NCBI GenBank assembly: GCA_033297205.1 | Contig: MU859127.1 | Span: forward strand, 62,001-126,000 | Source: Pseudoneurospora amorphoporcata | Taxonomy: Eukaryota > Ascomycota > Sordariomycetes > Sordariales > Sordariaceae | Direction: 5' to 3' | DNA: 64,000 nucleotides | Shown here: one piece after another, positions 19,556 to 30,154 of the stretch | How the letters are laid out: each line of letters begins with the position of its first letter | Numbering within the stretch: position 1 is the stretch's first letter | Made by a program: the position numbers and the translations under genes | The notes under the pieces: model-generated | Told to the model about the DNA's origin: nothing | What the model saw: only the letters and a program-made list of their open reading frames with translations | Database searches by the model: none

Positions 19556-20803
19556 ACTGTGGTCAACCGCCATGACCGCTCCGTATGCGGGTGTATAAGA
19601 AAGATAGACTGTATTATTGCTGGGTTGGACTTGGGTGCAAGAAAGGCGTTATGGGAGTTCTGCTTTAGCCCAGGGATTGGAAAAGGCTTGGAAGACGGGA
19701 TTTGGAAGAACCGCAACAACGGTTTGTGTTGAGCATGAGAGAGGAGGGGGGCACAAAGGTTGAACAGAAGCACGAGCTCGAACACAACAGGGTGGAGTCC
19801 TTCCCCAGATTCCACTCGTTCCCGCAGCGGAGGGGAGGGGAGATGGAATAAGATCGGGGTTCGATTAATATGATCGACGGCGGTGGCATCGACAAAGGCT
19901 AAGAAGCAACATGTGCAAAATCAAAGTTCAGATGGACGGGAAAGCAAGCACAGTTTGGGAAGGAATGGGAAATTCGAAAGGCCCAAAAAGAAAAAGTGTC
20001 AAAAAGCTCAGTCGCCCAAGCCCGAGTTGAACCCAGGACCAGCTGCAACCTACGAAAACTGTACCACCAGTACCGCGCAATGAGCAATGTTTTCTGGCTC
20101 CCGTACACCACACCGCTTGGCCACGCTCAAGGCGGAATAAGTGCGTGTGTAGGTACGAGAGTAATTGGAAGATTTGAGCTTGGGGTTTATATGGTCCAAT
20201 CCAAGGCCCAGTGGACTATCGACCACTCGCCGGTGCGCGGCAGTGTCTGCCCTTTCTCCTGTCGGCGCATGCCACCGACCAACTCTTTGTGCCGTTTCGA
20301 GACCCTCGTGTGAGCTAGCGGGCTCTCCTTTTTTGCATCCCATCATCTCGAGACGCAAAGAGGCGGACAGTCTCGAGTCACCTACAAGCATCAACGGCCA
20401 TCGAAAGACACGAATGATATTTACCAACTTGGACCTTGTCGAGCTATGGTATCAGCATTATCAATGCAATGGAGGATTCATATGTGTTGATCAGTAACAG
20501 GAACGGGTGCTTACCATGGTGTTGGAATCCGCCTTCATTGTGTCCCTGTCAAATGGCAGCAAAGCCGAGTACACGACGGTCTGTTAGCTATCCTCACAAT
20601 CCATGATTTTTTTTCCAAACCCCCCTCTAAATTACTGCAAGTAGCTTGCCGAACAACTCGTGGATGCTCCGTACCTGTCGGAGTAATAGGTATCCTCCTA
20701 TATTCTTGCATTTCCTCTCCAATCAGTATACCCGCGTCCTGTATCTCCCACTCTCCACACCTACCTAACCAATCCACACGGCAAATCACCTTCACCTACA
20801 CTT
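19556..20803. other. Convergent intergenic region with a tRNA-like but unsupported segment
   Basis: Lies between the 3' ends of fmc1 and the FAD-oxidase gene. Open frames are short and unconserved. At 20006-20085 the minus strand has GCTCA/TGAGC ends, a GGGTTCAACTC B-box-like stretch and a following T5 run. The T-arm and anticodon arm do not fold, so I do not call a tRNA. Nothing else recognised. Confidence 0.5.
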
Positions 20804-22769
20804 TCAAACCCACCCATTTCCCAAAACCTCCTCATCCCCCTTCCTCTCCTCACAAAACCCTCCCATCCTCCCCTCCCCATCCCACCTCCTCCTAACCTCT
20901 TTTATCTTTCTCGCACACTCATCACTCCAGAACCTGGCCCTCCTGACCCTAAAGTCCGCATCACCCAAGTAACTCCCCACCGCATAGTTATCGACCCCTT
21001 TAAACACGTCCCTAACCCACTTCGTACACCGCTCGTCATCTTGGGCATCAGACCAAACGGTGCAAACGGCAAAGTAGTGATCCGACTGCATCGAGAGGGC
21101 CATTGGTTGCCCTTGGGCGTCGAGGAGGGGACGGCGGGAGCGAGGGTTCATGGAGAACCAGAGGGCGGAGGATTTAACCGTCGGTAATGTGGTGAACGCC
21201 TTTTCAAGGACGTGTGGGACGTACAATGCGCCTTGATCAAAGCCGGAAGGAGACGCTCCAATCTCGGAGGGCCTGGAGGAGGGGGATGATAGAGTTGGCG
21301 ATGGAAGGTCATTAGCTATATAAGCGTTGTCAGAGCAATATCTATGCCCTAGCGGGTTGGCTAACAACTGTTGGGTGTACGCCTGCGTGAGAGAGGTGGG
21401 TTGGCAGAAGATCAGGTGTTTGGTGCCTGGCGGGTGGAGGTCGTGGATGGGTTGCAGGGCGGCGAGGGCGGAGGAGCGGGAGTTGGTGAAGAGGGTGAAG
21501 GAGGCGAGGATGGTGGGTTCGGGGTCGTAGTCTGAGTCTGGGTTGGATGGATCGGAGCGAAGGTGAGTGGACACGCAGACCATTTCCATGCCTGGGTCGC
21601 AGGTTGGTGCGATCTAGATGGCTGTAAGCTTGGAGAACTGATGAGTAAAAGGTTAAGGAATGGGGGGAAACGTACGTTGATTTCCCACTGGAGTACTTTC
21701 TTAAAGAGAGAGACGGGGTAGAAGTACAAGCTTTGGTACATGTCCATAAATGGTCGAGTTTGGAGGTAGAAACGAGTAGCAATAGCTGGGAATCCGGGAC
21801 CTGCTCCCCGCGCCGCCCAGAAGAGATCGGAGTGGGAGTCGTTGTTGATGAGCAAGTGTTGACCATCAGCTGTGACGACTTCCATGCTAATGACGGATTC
21901 ACATGCCCAGCCCCAGTTCTGTGTTGTTCCAGAATTCATGTCAGCATCGATTACCATCCCCTTTTTTGCTTCCGGCAAGAAACCTTTCTTCATATCCATG
22001 TCCCCCCAGATTAAAAGCTCACCTTACAATTCCACCCCATCCCCCCTTGCAACAAAAACACTCCCAGTTCAACATCAGGACAATGTCCTCCCGCAAACAT
22101 CCTCCCCTTCTTGGCCAAAAACTCATTCAGTTCCCGCCCCGTCATCGCCGGCGGACACGCCACCACTTCCGACTCTTCATCATACCAAACACACGCCTCC
22201 GCCGGTCCTTTTTGGTCTGCATCCCTCAGTAGCTCCTCCGCCTCCTTATACCCATCATGATGTCCATGTCCATTTCTCTTGGAAAAAAGTCCCTCCGGCA
22301 ATCCCAACTCACATAAATCAACCAAAACCGCACCCCCGCTCACGCTCCACGCCGCCCAACTATGGCCCCCACTGCGCACACTCACTCGCTTGCCCGTGGC
22401 CTTGGCGTACTCAACGGCTGCGATGACTTCGGCGACGGAGCGCGGACGGACTACGGCGTGCACGTGGGGGGTGAGGGAGTAATCGCGGCGGTGGTTGAAG
22501 ACGCGGCCCCAGACGGCCTCTGTGAACTCGGTGGAAGGTGGGAACTGGTTGAATATGGTGTTTTTGGGGAGCTCGGGAGGATATGGGTGAGAATCGATGT
22601 CCATTTGGTCATCCTGATTTTCATGTTGTTTGTTGTTGACTGCGGCGGCCGCTGCTCGGTCTCTGGCGGCGAAGCATGAGGGGATCCAAGCGGGGATTGA
22701 GGAGGAGGAGGAGGAGGACGGGTCGGAGGTGATGGTTAGGTGGTCTAACTTCTGGGCCAGGGGTTCCAT
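20804..22769 (-). CDS. FAD-linked oxidase, berberine bridge enzyme-like
   Basis: Three exons on the minus strand: 22769-22023, 21918-21676 and 21613-20804, giving 599 aa. Introns are GTGAGC..ACACAG (104 nt) and GTACGT..CATCTAG (62 nt); the second restores LQWEINIAPTCDPGMEMV. The family oxidises diverse alcohols, sugars or alkaloid-type substrates with covalently bound FAD. The FAD-binding half has RVSVRSGGHSWAAWS, where His136 is the likely 8-alpha-histidyl ligand, and GGHCPDVELGVFLLQGGMG, where Cys230 is placed to be the second, 6-S-cysteinyl link. The C-terminal half ends with the berberine-type NYAVGSYLGDADFRVRRARFW segment, read as YAVGSYLGDADF. The N-terminus has no clear signal peptide although many relatives are secreted; the MEPL start was chosen because upstream in-frame codons are not ATG. 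The substrate cannot be predicted. Confidence 0.88.
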
Positions 22770-23876
22770 TATGGGCTTGAGGAAACAGAAGTAGATGAAG
22801 ATGAAGGTCTTTTTTTCTATTATTTTTTTCCATTCAGTTGTCAAGGCAAACTATCATCCCGCTTCCTCAACGTTGGTGGACACCTGTTGAAGTTGAGGAA
22901 GAGAGAGTGTCATCGTTGCAACCATCTCGGGCACTGGCTGGCCTGCAGGCCGAACCACACCGTTACGCTCTAATGGCAACCGCTAGCGGGCAACTGTTGG
23001 ATCAACGATAAACAGACGCCTGTAAGTGGCTGGAGAATAATAATCCAGCTGGACTCTGACATGGAAGGGCTATGGTTTCGTTGATGTTGACAACGATGAT
23101 GGCGATGGGGAGACTCGGGCATGCATGCATGCTTGGACAGTGAAGACCCGAAGAAACGCCTGAAGCCACTGTAGATGCAGTGCTGTTAGAGCGGGTGTCT
23201 CGGAATGGCGGTCCTGAAAGGGGGTGTAAACATTTCTCAAATACGGGGGTTAGGGTTAGATGAATGAAATGGGACTTGGAACATCGACGACGACACTATG
23301 ATCCATCGCAGTATAGACATTCTATCTTGTCATACACTACGGCTTATACGTGACTTCATACTCATCCTAAATCCTTACCAAGAAATTTGTGCGAGAGAGA
23401 AAAGGTTCGACAAGCTTTCTTGTTGAGTTGAACACCTGGCGTGGTACCTGCAGCATCAAGTAATGAGAGAAGATGGTAGCTTAAGGCATTGCGCTGGTAT
23501 AACTGAGAAGCTAAGTGCCTGTGTAAATACAATGACCACCGTGAAATGAAGAGGCTTGACCAGCAAATCCTCGAGTCTGTCCCTAGATAAGTCATCCGAG
23601 TGCCATATGTCTGCTAGATGACGGGCATATCTGAATGCAGCATCGACTGTGTCTCGGGCGAGGAGAGCCAAGCCATAAGATAATACATGCGAGGAGATAG
23701 AAAGCCAGGAATAGCAAACCCCAATATGCTCCAAGATCCCTCTCCCCTAACACCATGTCCGAAATACCCCAGTCGAACAAATTGCCTGCCTCACCCAACT
23801 CCTGGGACCCATGCCCGTAGATGATGCAATAGGACTGGTCCAGACTCCCAGGAAGAGACGTTGAAAGTGCTTAACC
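22770..23876. other. Intergenic region upstream of the FAD-oxidase gene
   Basis: Promoter side of the FAD oxidase and 3' flank of the phosphotransferase gene. No gene seen. It holds the telomere-like motif at 23245-23259, and a GCATGCATGCATGC palindromic run near 23121-23133. Confidence 0.5.
23245..23259 (+). repeat. Telomere-like motif GGGGGTTAGGGTTAG
   Basis: Two TTAGGG-phase units preceded by extra G, about 480 bp upstream of the FAD-oxidase start codon. Confidence 0.65.
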
Positions 23877-25070
23877 CTAGATCGAAGGCTTCTTGGCCGA
23901 AAGGGGACGGCCCACCTCGTGCAATTCGCAGATCCACTTGTACTGGCGTTGTTCGTCTCCTTCAAAAGGCCACTCGATTCCCTCGGGGTACGGTCCCTTC
24001 TCGTCTCCGCGGCGGAAAGGAATCTCATAACTCAACAAGAAGGGCAGAGTGCCGTTGACGAGAGGACTACCGCTCTCGCTATCGCGCTTGAGGGTAAGGT
24101 GTCCTTTATCGTCGTACTGGTAGACGAAGCCGGCCGTCAGAGCGCCCACCTTGACAGCAAGGTCGATGATGTGGGCCTTCTCCTGAAATTCTTTTTGGCG
24201 GTGCTCGGGGCTTCCCTCCATGACTCCAGCCCAAAAAGCTCTCTCAGACTCCTCAAAGTTGTTGGGGATTTGCCAGTTCGAGTTGAAGTCCTCGCCGGCG
24301 ACCATCTGAATACGGTGCAGACCGATGCCGAAAGGCAGAGGGAACGAGTCCTCCCAGTCAACGATGCCCATGACCTCGTGGGTCTCGGGGTTGACAATGA
24401 GATTACCGGCCCAGAGGTCGGAATGGGCCATGAACAGAGGAAGTTCGCTGATCTTGTCTTGGTGACGCAAAATCTCCATGGCCAGTGATCTGTAGGGCTT
24501 CATCTCAGGCTCCAGGGTGAACAAGAAAGGGATGAGAAAAGGAAGGACCCGTGTCACGACGGCTTCATGGCTCTTGTCCTGGATGTAGCCTTTGGCCAAT
24601 GCGCGGCCGAGCGAGTTGCATAGCTTCGGGAGGATATGGACGCCCTGCTCCTGGACAACCTGGGTCCAGGTTTTACCAACAATGCGGTTGGATGCGTAGA
24701 TCCAGGACTTTTTGTTGAAGTCCCGCGGGTCGGTGATGACAGCAACCAGGCGGATGTTGGGGACGTATTGGTCGAATCCGGGGCAGCTTCTGGCGCGCTC
24801 AAAAGGTGTGGTATCGAGAGAGCGGAGGCGGAACTGAATGACAATGTCTGTTCCCTCGTTCATGGAAACAAAGACAGTCTTGCTATCAACTCCCTGGTGC
24901 TTGCAAAAGGTGGCATCTGTCGCTTTGGCGCCCTGTTCGCTGAAGACGTTGGCCATGGCCTTGGCCAGCTCAAGCTGCTTCGTCTTGGAGTTGAGGCACT
25001 CGGGCAGATGCTCAGGAGTAACCCGACTGTACGGGTTATCCTCGACGTTGAAAACCTCTTCTTTGACCAT
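23877..25070 (-). CDS. Aminoglycoside phosphotransferase (APH) family protein
   Basis: Single-exon gene of 397 aa with a protein-kinase-like APH fold. The catalytic loop is FMAHSDLWAGNLIV with Asp218 and Asn223, and the metal-binding motif is MGIVDWED with Asp238. The N-terminal lobe is less standard: I do not see a clear glycine loop, and FVSMNEGTDIVIQFR supplies the likely beta-sheet core. Fungal genomes encode many such proteins; known relatives phosphorylate small hydroxylated molecules (aminoglycosides, choline, homoserine, fructosamine), but the substrate here is unknown. There is no signal peptide or membrane segment. It is followed on the same strand by the FAD-oxidase gene and preceded by the nitrilase gene. 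Resistance activity should not be assumed. Confidence 0.85.
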   Translation of the reverse strand: MVKEEVFNVEDNPYSRVTPEHLPECLNSKTKQLELAKAMANVFSEQGAKATDATFCKHQGVDSKTVFVSMNEGTDIVIQFRLRSLDTTPFERARSCPGFDQYVPNIRLVAVITDPRDFNKKSWIYASNRIVGKTWTQVVQEQGVHILPKLCNSLGRALAKGYIQDKSHEAVVTRVLPFLIPFLFTLEPEMKPYRSLAMEILRHQDKISELPLFMAHSDLWAGNLIVNPETHEVMGIVDWEDSFPLPFGIGLHRIQMVAGEDFNSNWQIPNNFEESERAFWAGVMEGSPEHRQKEFQEKAHIIDLAVKVGALTAGFVYQYDDKGHLTLKRDSESGSPLVNGTLPFLLSYEIPFRRGDEKGPYPEGIEWPFEGDEQRQYKWICELHEVGRPLSAKKPSI

Positions 25071-26392
25071 GGTTATATTGTGGAAGCGAACAAGTGATGG
25101 AGTGGTGAGTCCGAACTGGGATCCAGTCGCAAAAAGGTTGGAAGGGTGACCGTGGGTTGTGTCGCAGAGGAGGACTTTAAGGTGTCGGAGAAATCGAGCT
25201 TACGTCGCCTATTGATTGTGGTCGGAGCAATGGGGCGCGCGCTTGATGTCCACGAGAGTTTGTAACTCCGTCGCTGACACGTTGTGCTGGCAGGTCGTTG
25301 GCAAGTCAGAGTCGTGACACTGGTGTTGGCAGATGTGTGGTTTGATGCGCGCAAACAAGACGAAGAAGATAGTAGCCCGGCAATGAGAGCTACCGTGACA
25401 ACCTTTCCTTTATACGACTGTTTGACCTTTCTTTCAGTAAAGGCCTAGCTCTGATTGCGAATTGTAATGCGATGGCGGCGATGGAAGTTGGATATTGCAA
25501 GGGGTTCTGCGTTGGTTGTGCGTAGGGTTTAGATATACATACATACCTTTGGCTTTCAAGTGTTTCAGGAGACAGCGGTAATTGGAATAACCCAAGGGGA
25601 ATTTCGTCACTCGGTGAGTACGTATCTGCTCCGCAAAATAGGCGTGCGCCGGTTTTAGGACGAGATAGTGTGGGGGGAGTGATTTGGACGAAAGCCTGGT
25701 AGTTACCCAGGTAGTTGTGACGAGCACTGGACTTGGTCGTGTTCTGTTTTAGTGACTCTCAAAGGTGGGAGCCCAGAATGAAGAGGCACCTACCACGGGA
25801 AGGAATCTCGTGGGTCCGCTAGTCGTGATGCAAAGGAGAAGGACGATGGAGAAAGGACCGAGTGCCTGGAAGGAAGCTCCCGTCTTCAGGCTCATGACTG
25901 CCCCGTGCTTCCTTCCTCTCCCGACCCGTCCAACCGTCCACTTGATAGCACAGTCGTTACTTCCTATTTTCCTAAGCACGTGCTTGTCCTTATCTTCCAT
26001 CTCACAATGACGAGCCTTCCAATAATTTGGCGTTTCAAGCGGTCAGGTGTGATCCTTCCAGAAAGAGCCAACGTTGGCCGTACTGCACCATACGATGATA
26101 AGGCACCTTGTCCTTTCACGAGGGTGCTCGAGGATGACAAGTGCCCCCAGCAACGAAACATGGAATACAACGACGAGACTTTGATAAGGCTGCATTGATG
26201 AGGCTGAAATGTGGGTGTACAAGAATGGGATGAAGGTGGTGCGAACCGTGACGTAGGGCAATAAGACTGCAAACGCAGAGGCTTCGGATGATACTTCACG
26301 GCGACTCACTCGAGACGTCGAAACATCAAATACAGAATCATGATGGTCCACAAAGACTCTCCCCTTCACACAATCGCCACCCCACCCCGCTA
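25071..26392. other. Intergenic region upstream of the APH-type gene
   Basis: About 1.3 kb between the APH-type start and the nitrilase stop, both minus strand. Small frames on both strands, none conserved in look. No repeat, RNA gene or mobile element recognised. Confidence 0.5.
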
Positions 26393-27637
26393 CTACTCCT
26401 TCTTCACCTCCCCCTCCGGGCCATCCCTCCAAAGCGTATACCCATAATGCCACCCCTTCCCGCCCATATCCATTCTCACCTTATAATTCTCCTCCGCCAC
26501 CCTCAACACATCAAAGTCCACATCAACAATCCGCATCTCCTCCGTCTCCGCGCCCATAACTCCTCTCTTCATCCCTCCAACAATAGTAGCAACACCCTCT
26601 CGACCCTCCTCCTCGTGCTCCTCACCACCAACGGCAACGGCAGGGGGCAACACCCCCTTAAGCGGCAACGCAACCTGGCTCATCCCGCCCGCATTGCAAA
26701 ACACAATCGCCGCCGTGTTCTCGCACGCCCTGGTGACACACACGCTCTCGAGAAAGATCTTCTCCGCATCCCTGCTGATCTTTCTTGCTTGCTCGTCCAC
26801 GTCCGTCACCCACCAGTACGAGGGGACGACGACGATATCTGCACCGTCGGCGATCAGGGCGCGGAAGCCCTCGGGGAAGGCGAGGTCCCAGCAGATGAGG
26901 AGACCGGCTCGGATTGGTACCTGGGTCCCGTTGGGGCCGGGCTTCAAAAGGGGTGTGTCGAAGGCACGGTGGGGCTTGTGTCGCTTGATATCGCCCGCTG
27001 TCAAGTGGGGCCGTTCAGGGTGCCAGAGGTTCATCTTTTGGTAGGAACCGGCTAGAGCGCCGGTGGAGGCGGAGATCCAGTAGGCCATGTTGCGGATTTC
27101 GATGGGCTGACCTTGCCAGGTGGCGGGTTCTTGCTTGCCTTCACTGCTGTCGCCGTCATCGCCTGCCGAGGCTTCCTTATCCTGGGAAGAAGATGAGGCG
27201 GGGTGAACTTCACAAATGGTTCCAGGCACGATGTTGATGTTGAGCTCACGTGCCAGAGACTGGTACCGAGCTAGGTAGCTGTTGTCGGCTGAGGATTCGG
27301 CGCATGCTGCCACAAAGGACGGGTGTTTGGGACACCAGGCTGTCAGGTGGTACTCCGGGAGGACGGCGAGGTGGGCACCATTGGAGGCGGCCTTGCGGAT
27401 GTAGGACTCTGCTTTTTCAAAGTTTTCCTCGACAGCCACGTCCTATGGGGATTTTGAAAGAGTTAGTGTTGTGAAGCTGTGGTGTTATGGTTATGCAAGT
27501 GGGAAGGGTTGGGGTTAACTGAGCAGGTCGGGATGTGGAGTTGGTGATATCATCGATGCTCTCGCTCGAATAGACTTCTAGACACAGCATACCTTTGGCT
27601 GAAACTGAATGAGAGCAATCTTGTAATTGGGCGCCAT
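26393..27637 (-). CDS. Carbon-nitrogen hydrolase (nitrilase superfamily)
   Basis: Two exons on the minus strand: 27637-27593 and 27442-26393, giving 364 aa. The intron is 150 nt (GTATGC..CCATAG). The first exon codes MAPNYKIALIQFQPK, the standard first beta strand of nitrilase enzymes, which supports the model. The catalytic triad is visible: Glu45 in AVLPEYHLTAW, Lys151 in SYQKMNLWHPE and Cys199 in GLLICWDLAFPE. These enzymes hydrolyse amides, nitriles or carbamoyl groups in the cytosol. A Ser/Asp/Glu-rich insertion (about residues 95-125) and a Glu-rich insertion near 290 are lineage extras. The sequence looks more like the amidase/omega-amidase-type branches than aliphatic nitrilases, but the substrate is not clear. 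Confidence 0.9.
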
Positions 27638-28475
27638 CTTTGTGTCTGTTTGAGTATGAGCGTATCTGTTGGTGTATTGTTCGTGTGTGAGTTGGTGAGT
27701 CAGGGAGGTCGTCCCAAGCTTTCTTTTGACCAGCTGCTTGGATCTTTACGGCAACCAATAAAAACAAAGCTACCTACTTTTGACGATAGGAAACGATCCT
27801 ATGCCACAATGTATAGACTCCAAAATGCTCCATTAATCTTGATACCGGATATGCGTATCCTCTACAGACGTCATCATGGCCGAAATGTGTTGGCACACTA
27901 ACACAAAAAGTGGAAAAAAAGCCGTGAAATTGTTAAGCGCTTATCGTGGTTGAGACACGAACCATCTCTCAACGTCGGTGCCCAGCAATGGGTCACGGTC
28001 AACAAGAATATCAATCTTTGCCAAAGCGAAAACATCCATATCAATCGGGAAAATGATGATCAACGTCAATTCTTCATGCCGAAGCGCATCTGCTGGCAAC
28101 TTTACGGTTTCTTTTCACACAACATGTTCATCACGCACCACGCGGTTTAACTTGCAAATGCAAGGTCATTTGTCGCTATCTATCTCGTAATATCGTGACA
28201 ATGCTTAGTGTGGTTGCCGTAGATCGCCAAGTTCTCTTCGTCTGCCAAATCGGCTTTCGTTCGTAGCCGTCGCTGGCGATATTGCCCATCGAGGAACGCA
28301 GATTCGCAGAATAATCTTTTCGTTTGTTCACAAGTTGCTCTAGTATGTATGCCATTGATACCAATCCCAACCAACCATTCGTTCGACTAACCTACCCACT
28401 AACCACTCGCTTCGCCGCAAACGCCGTGTCATTCATGTTTGATCCCATTCGTTCGAAATTGTGTGTACTGCCGAT
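27638..28475. other. Intergenic region between nitrilase and aha1
   Basis: Promoter of the nitrilase gene and 3' flank of aha1, about 840 bp. No open frame with coding features. Nothing else recognised. Confidence 0.5.
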
Positions 28476-29649
28476 TTAGAGAATAGTTCCGAAGCTGGGT
28501 GACGTTCCGTATTAGTGCGTCCTACGATGTAGGAGGATTGGAAACGAAGGCCTAAACTTACCCAAAAGTCCTCTTGATGCTGCGGACGTAGTACTCAAGC
28601 CAGTTGTTCTTGGTAACCTCCTCCTGGCCGACGGGAACGCCGGTCCACTCGACACGCATAACAGTGACCTTGTCAACGTCGTTCTGGTCAAACTCAATCT
28701 TCAGGGTCGAGTAGTGACCGGCGGGCCACTGCTGAAGACGCCACTTCTGGACAATCTTGACCGGCTCCTGAAGCTCAACGAACTCGCCGACTACATTCCC
28801 GCCGAACAATTCGAACTTGCCGCCCGCCTTGGCACCCTCCCAACCCTTGGGAGGAGCGCGAGTGAAAGCGGCCAGACGGCCGGGGTCGGTGAAGGTCTGG
28901 TAGAGCTCCTCGGCGGTGGTGCGGAACTCCTCATTATCGGTCACACTAGTGGTATTGACGATACCGCCGCTGCTGGTCTGGCTGGAGGTAACGGCGGGCG
29001 CGCTCGAAGAGGAAGTCTGAGGAACGAACTTGGGGGTGGAGAAGCCGCTCGAGGGGTTGGAGCCGGGAGCATGCTGAATATCCTTGCCGTGCTCAGCGAT
29101 GAGCGCCGGGGAGAGCTTGAGAAACTCCTTGCGGAGCTGGGGAACAAGCTTGTTGCGCACGAGGTCCTTGACGGGCCTCTTCTCGTTGGCATCCGAGTAG
29201 ATATCAATATCGAACACGAACTCGTCCTCGTCCAACTCATGGGACACCTCGGGAACGGTGATGGTGCCCGAGACATCGTCGTCGGTGGCAGTGGAGCCTA
29301 CATGCGAAACGGAGTTTTAGCCCGCGGTCCTCAATTTTCTTCACATCAAGCAGTGGGTGCAGTGGCAAGTCTATCTTTTTCTCTCAAGGTCCAATGATGG
29401 CTCTATTCTATTACGGATCAACGTACCTGTGTACTCCAGGGTTAACTTGACATCAAAAATGGTGATCACTTTTCCCTTGCGCTGCGCAACATCGACATCT
29501 CCATCCATGCTAATAATCTTGCTAATCTTGGCAGTCACGTCTCCCTCCTTGGCCTCAAGCTTGGTGAGATTATCTTGGAACCACTGCTTGGCCCATGGGG
29601 TGGCATCCTTGTTGACCCAGTGCCAGTTGTTGGGGTTGTGCAGAACCAT
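28476..29649 (-). CDS. aha1: Activator of Hsp90 ATPase, Aha1
   Basis: Three exons on the minus strand: 29649-29427, 29297-28562 and 28494-28476, giving 325 aa. Aha1 is a cytosolic co-chaperone that stimulates Hsp90 ATP turnover. The N-terminal domain starts with the family signature NPNNWHWVNKDATPWAKQWF and continues through intron 1 (LEYTGSTATDDD). After a Ser/Thr linker (about 185-205) the C-terminal AHSA1/START-like domain runs from TTAEELYQTFTDPGRLAAFT to WLEYYVRSIKRTFG. I infer a tiny last exon of 19 nt coding FGTIL and the stop. The donor GG|GTAAGT, the CACTAATAC branch site and the CACCCAG acceptor all support it; without splicing the frame would end at a TAA inside the donor. Intron sizes are 129 and 67 nt. 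Confidence 0.92.
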
Positions 29650-30141
29650 TGTGACGGTTGTAGTTTGGGGTGGTGACAAAGTACTAAGGATTAGAAAAAG
29701 GGAATCTGTGAACCACCGGTTAGCGCAATGCTTTGGCAAACAACGTCATTAATGTGCGCAAAAGTGGTGTGGAAAAGGCTTGATCAGAGATGGTCCTGGT
29801 AGACCGCAGCGTTTGTCATCAAGGGAGGGAGTACAAGTCACCCTATGACTGGTGCCAGCTGAACAATCATCATAAAAGCCTGGTGTCGCGGTGTCGGTCG
29901 GCGCAATTGCTTGCGTGTGCAATTGCAAAATGTGTGTGTGGGATTGAGGGAAGACGGGAAAGAGCGGGATCGCGGTCTTACCTTAGGAAACACACAAACA
30001 AATAACGGGTTGGGGGTATCGAATGGTCGTTGCTGTCGTCAATTGGGGAGAACAAGAAGTCGTGTCAAGGAGGAATGGGCGAGGTTCGCCGGAGAAGAAA
30101 AACAAAATACGGAAGAGTCGCAAGTTGGGGAGTTTTGTTTG

Positions 30142-30154
30142 GAAAGCTCTAGAA
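30142..30154 (-). promoter_or_regulatory. Possible heat-shock element upstream of aha1
   Basis: GAAAGCTCTAGAA has the nGAAnnTTCnnGAAn spacing with one mismatch (CTC for TTC) in the middle unit, about 500 bp upstream of the aha1 start. Aha1 genes are often induced through heat-shock factor. This is weak, single-site evidence. Confidence 0.2.

Noticed and set aside
20006..20085. tRNA-like segment on the minus strand
   Set aside because: Ends pair (GCTCA/TGAGC), a GGGTTCAACTC B-box-like stretch and a T5 run exist, but the T stem has mismatches in standard phase and no proper anticodon arm can be drawn.
23877..25070. APH-type gene as an antibiotic-resistance gene
   Set aside because: The catalytic motifs show only the APH superfamily; such proteins are numerous in fungi and mostly act on unknown metabolites.
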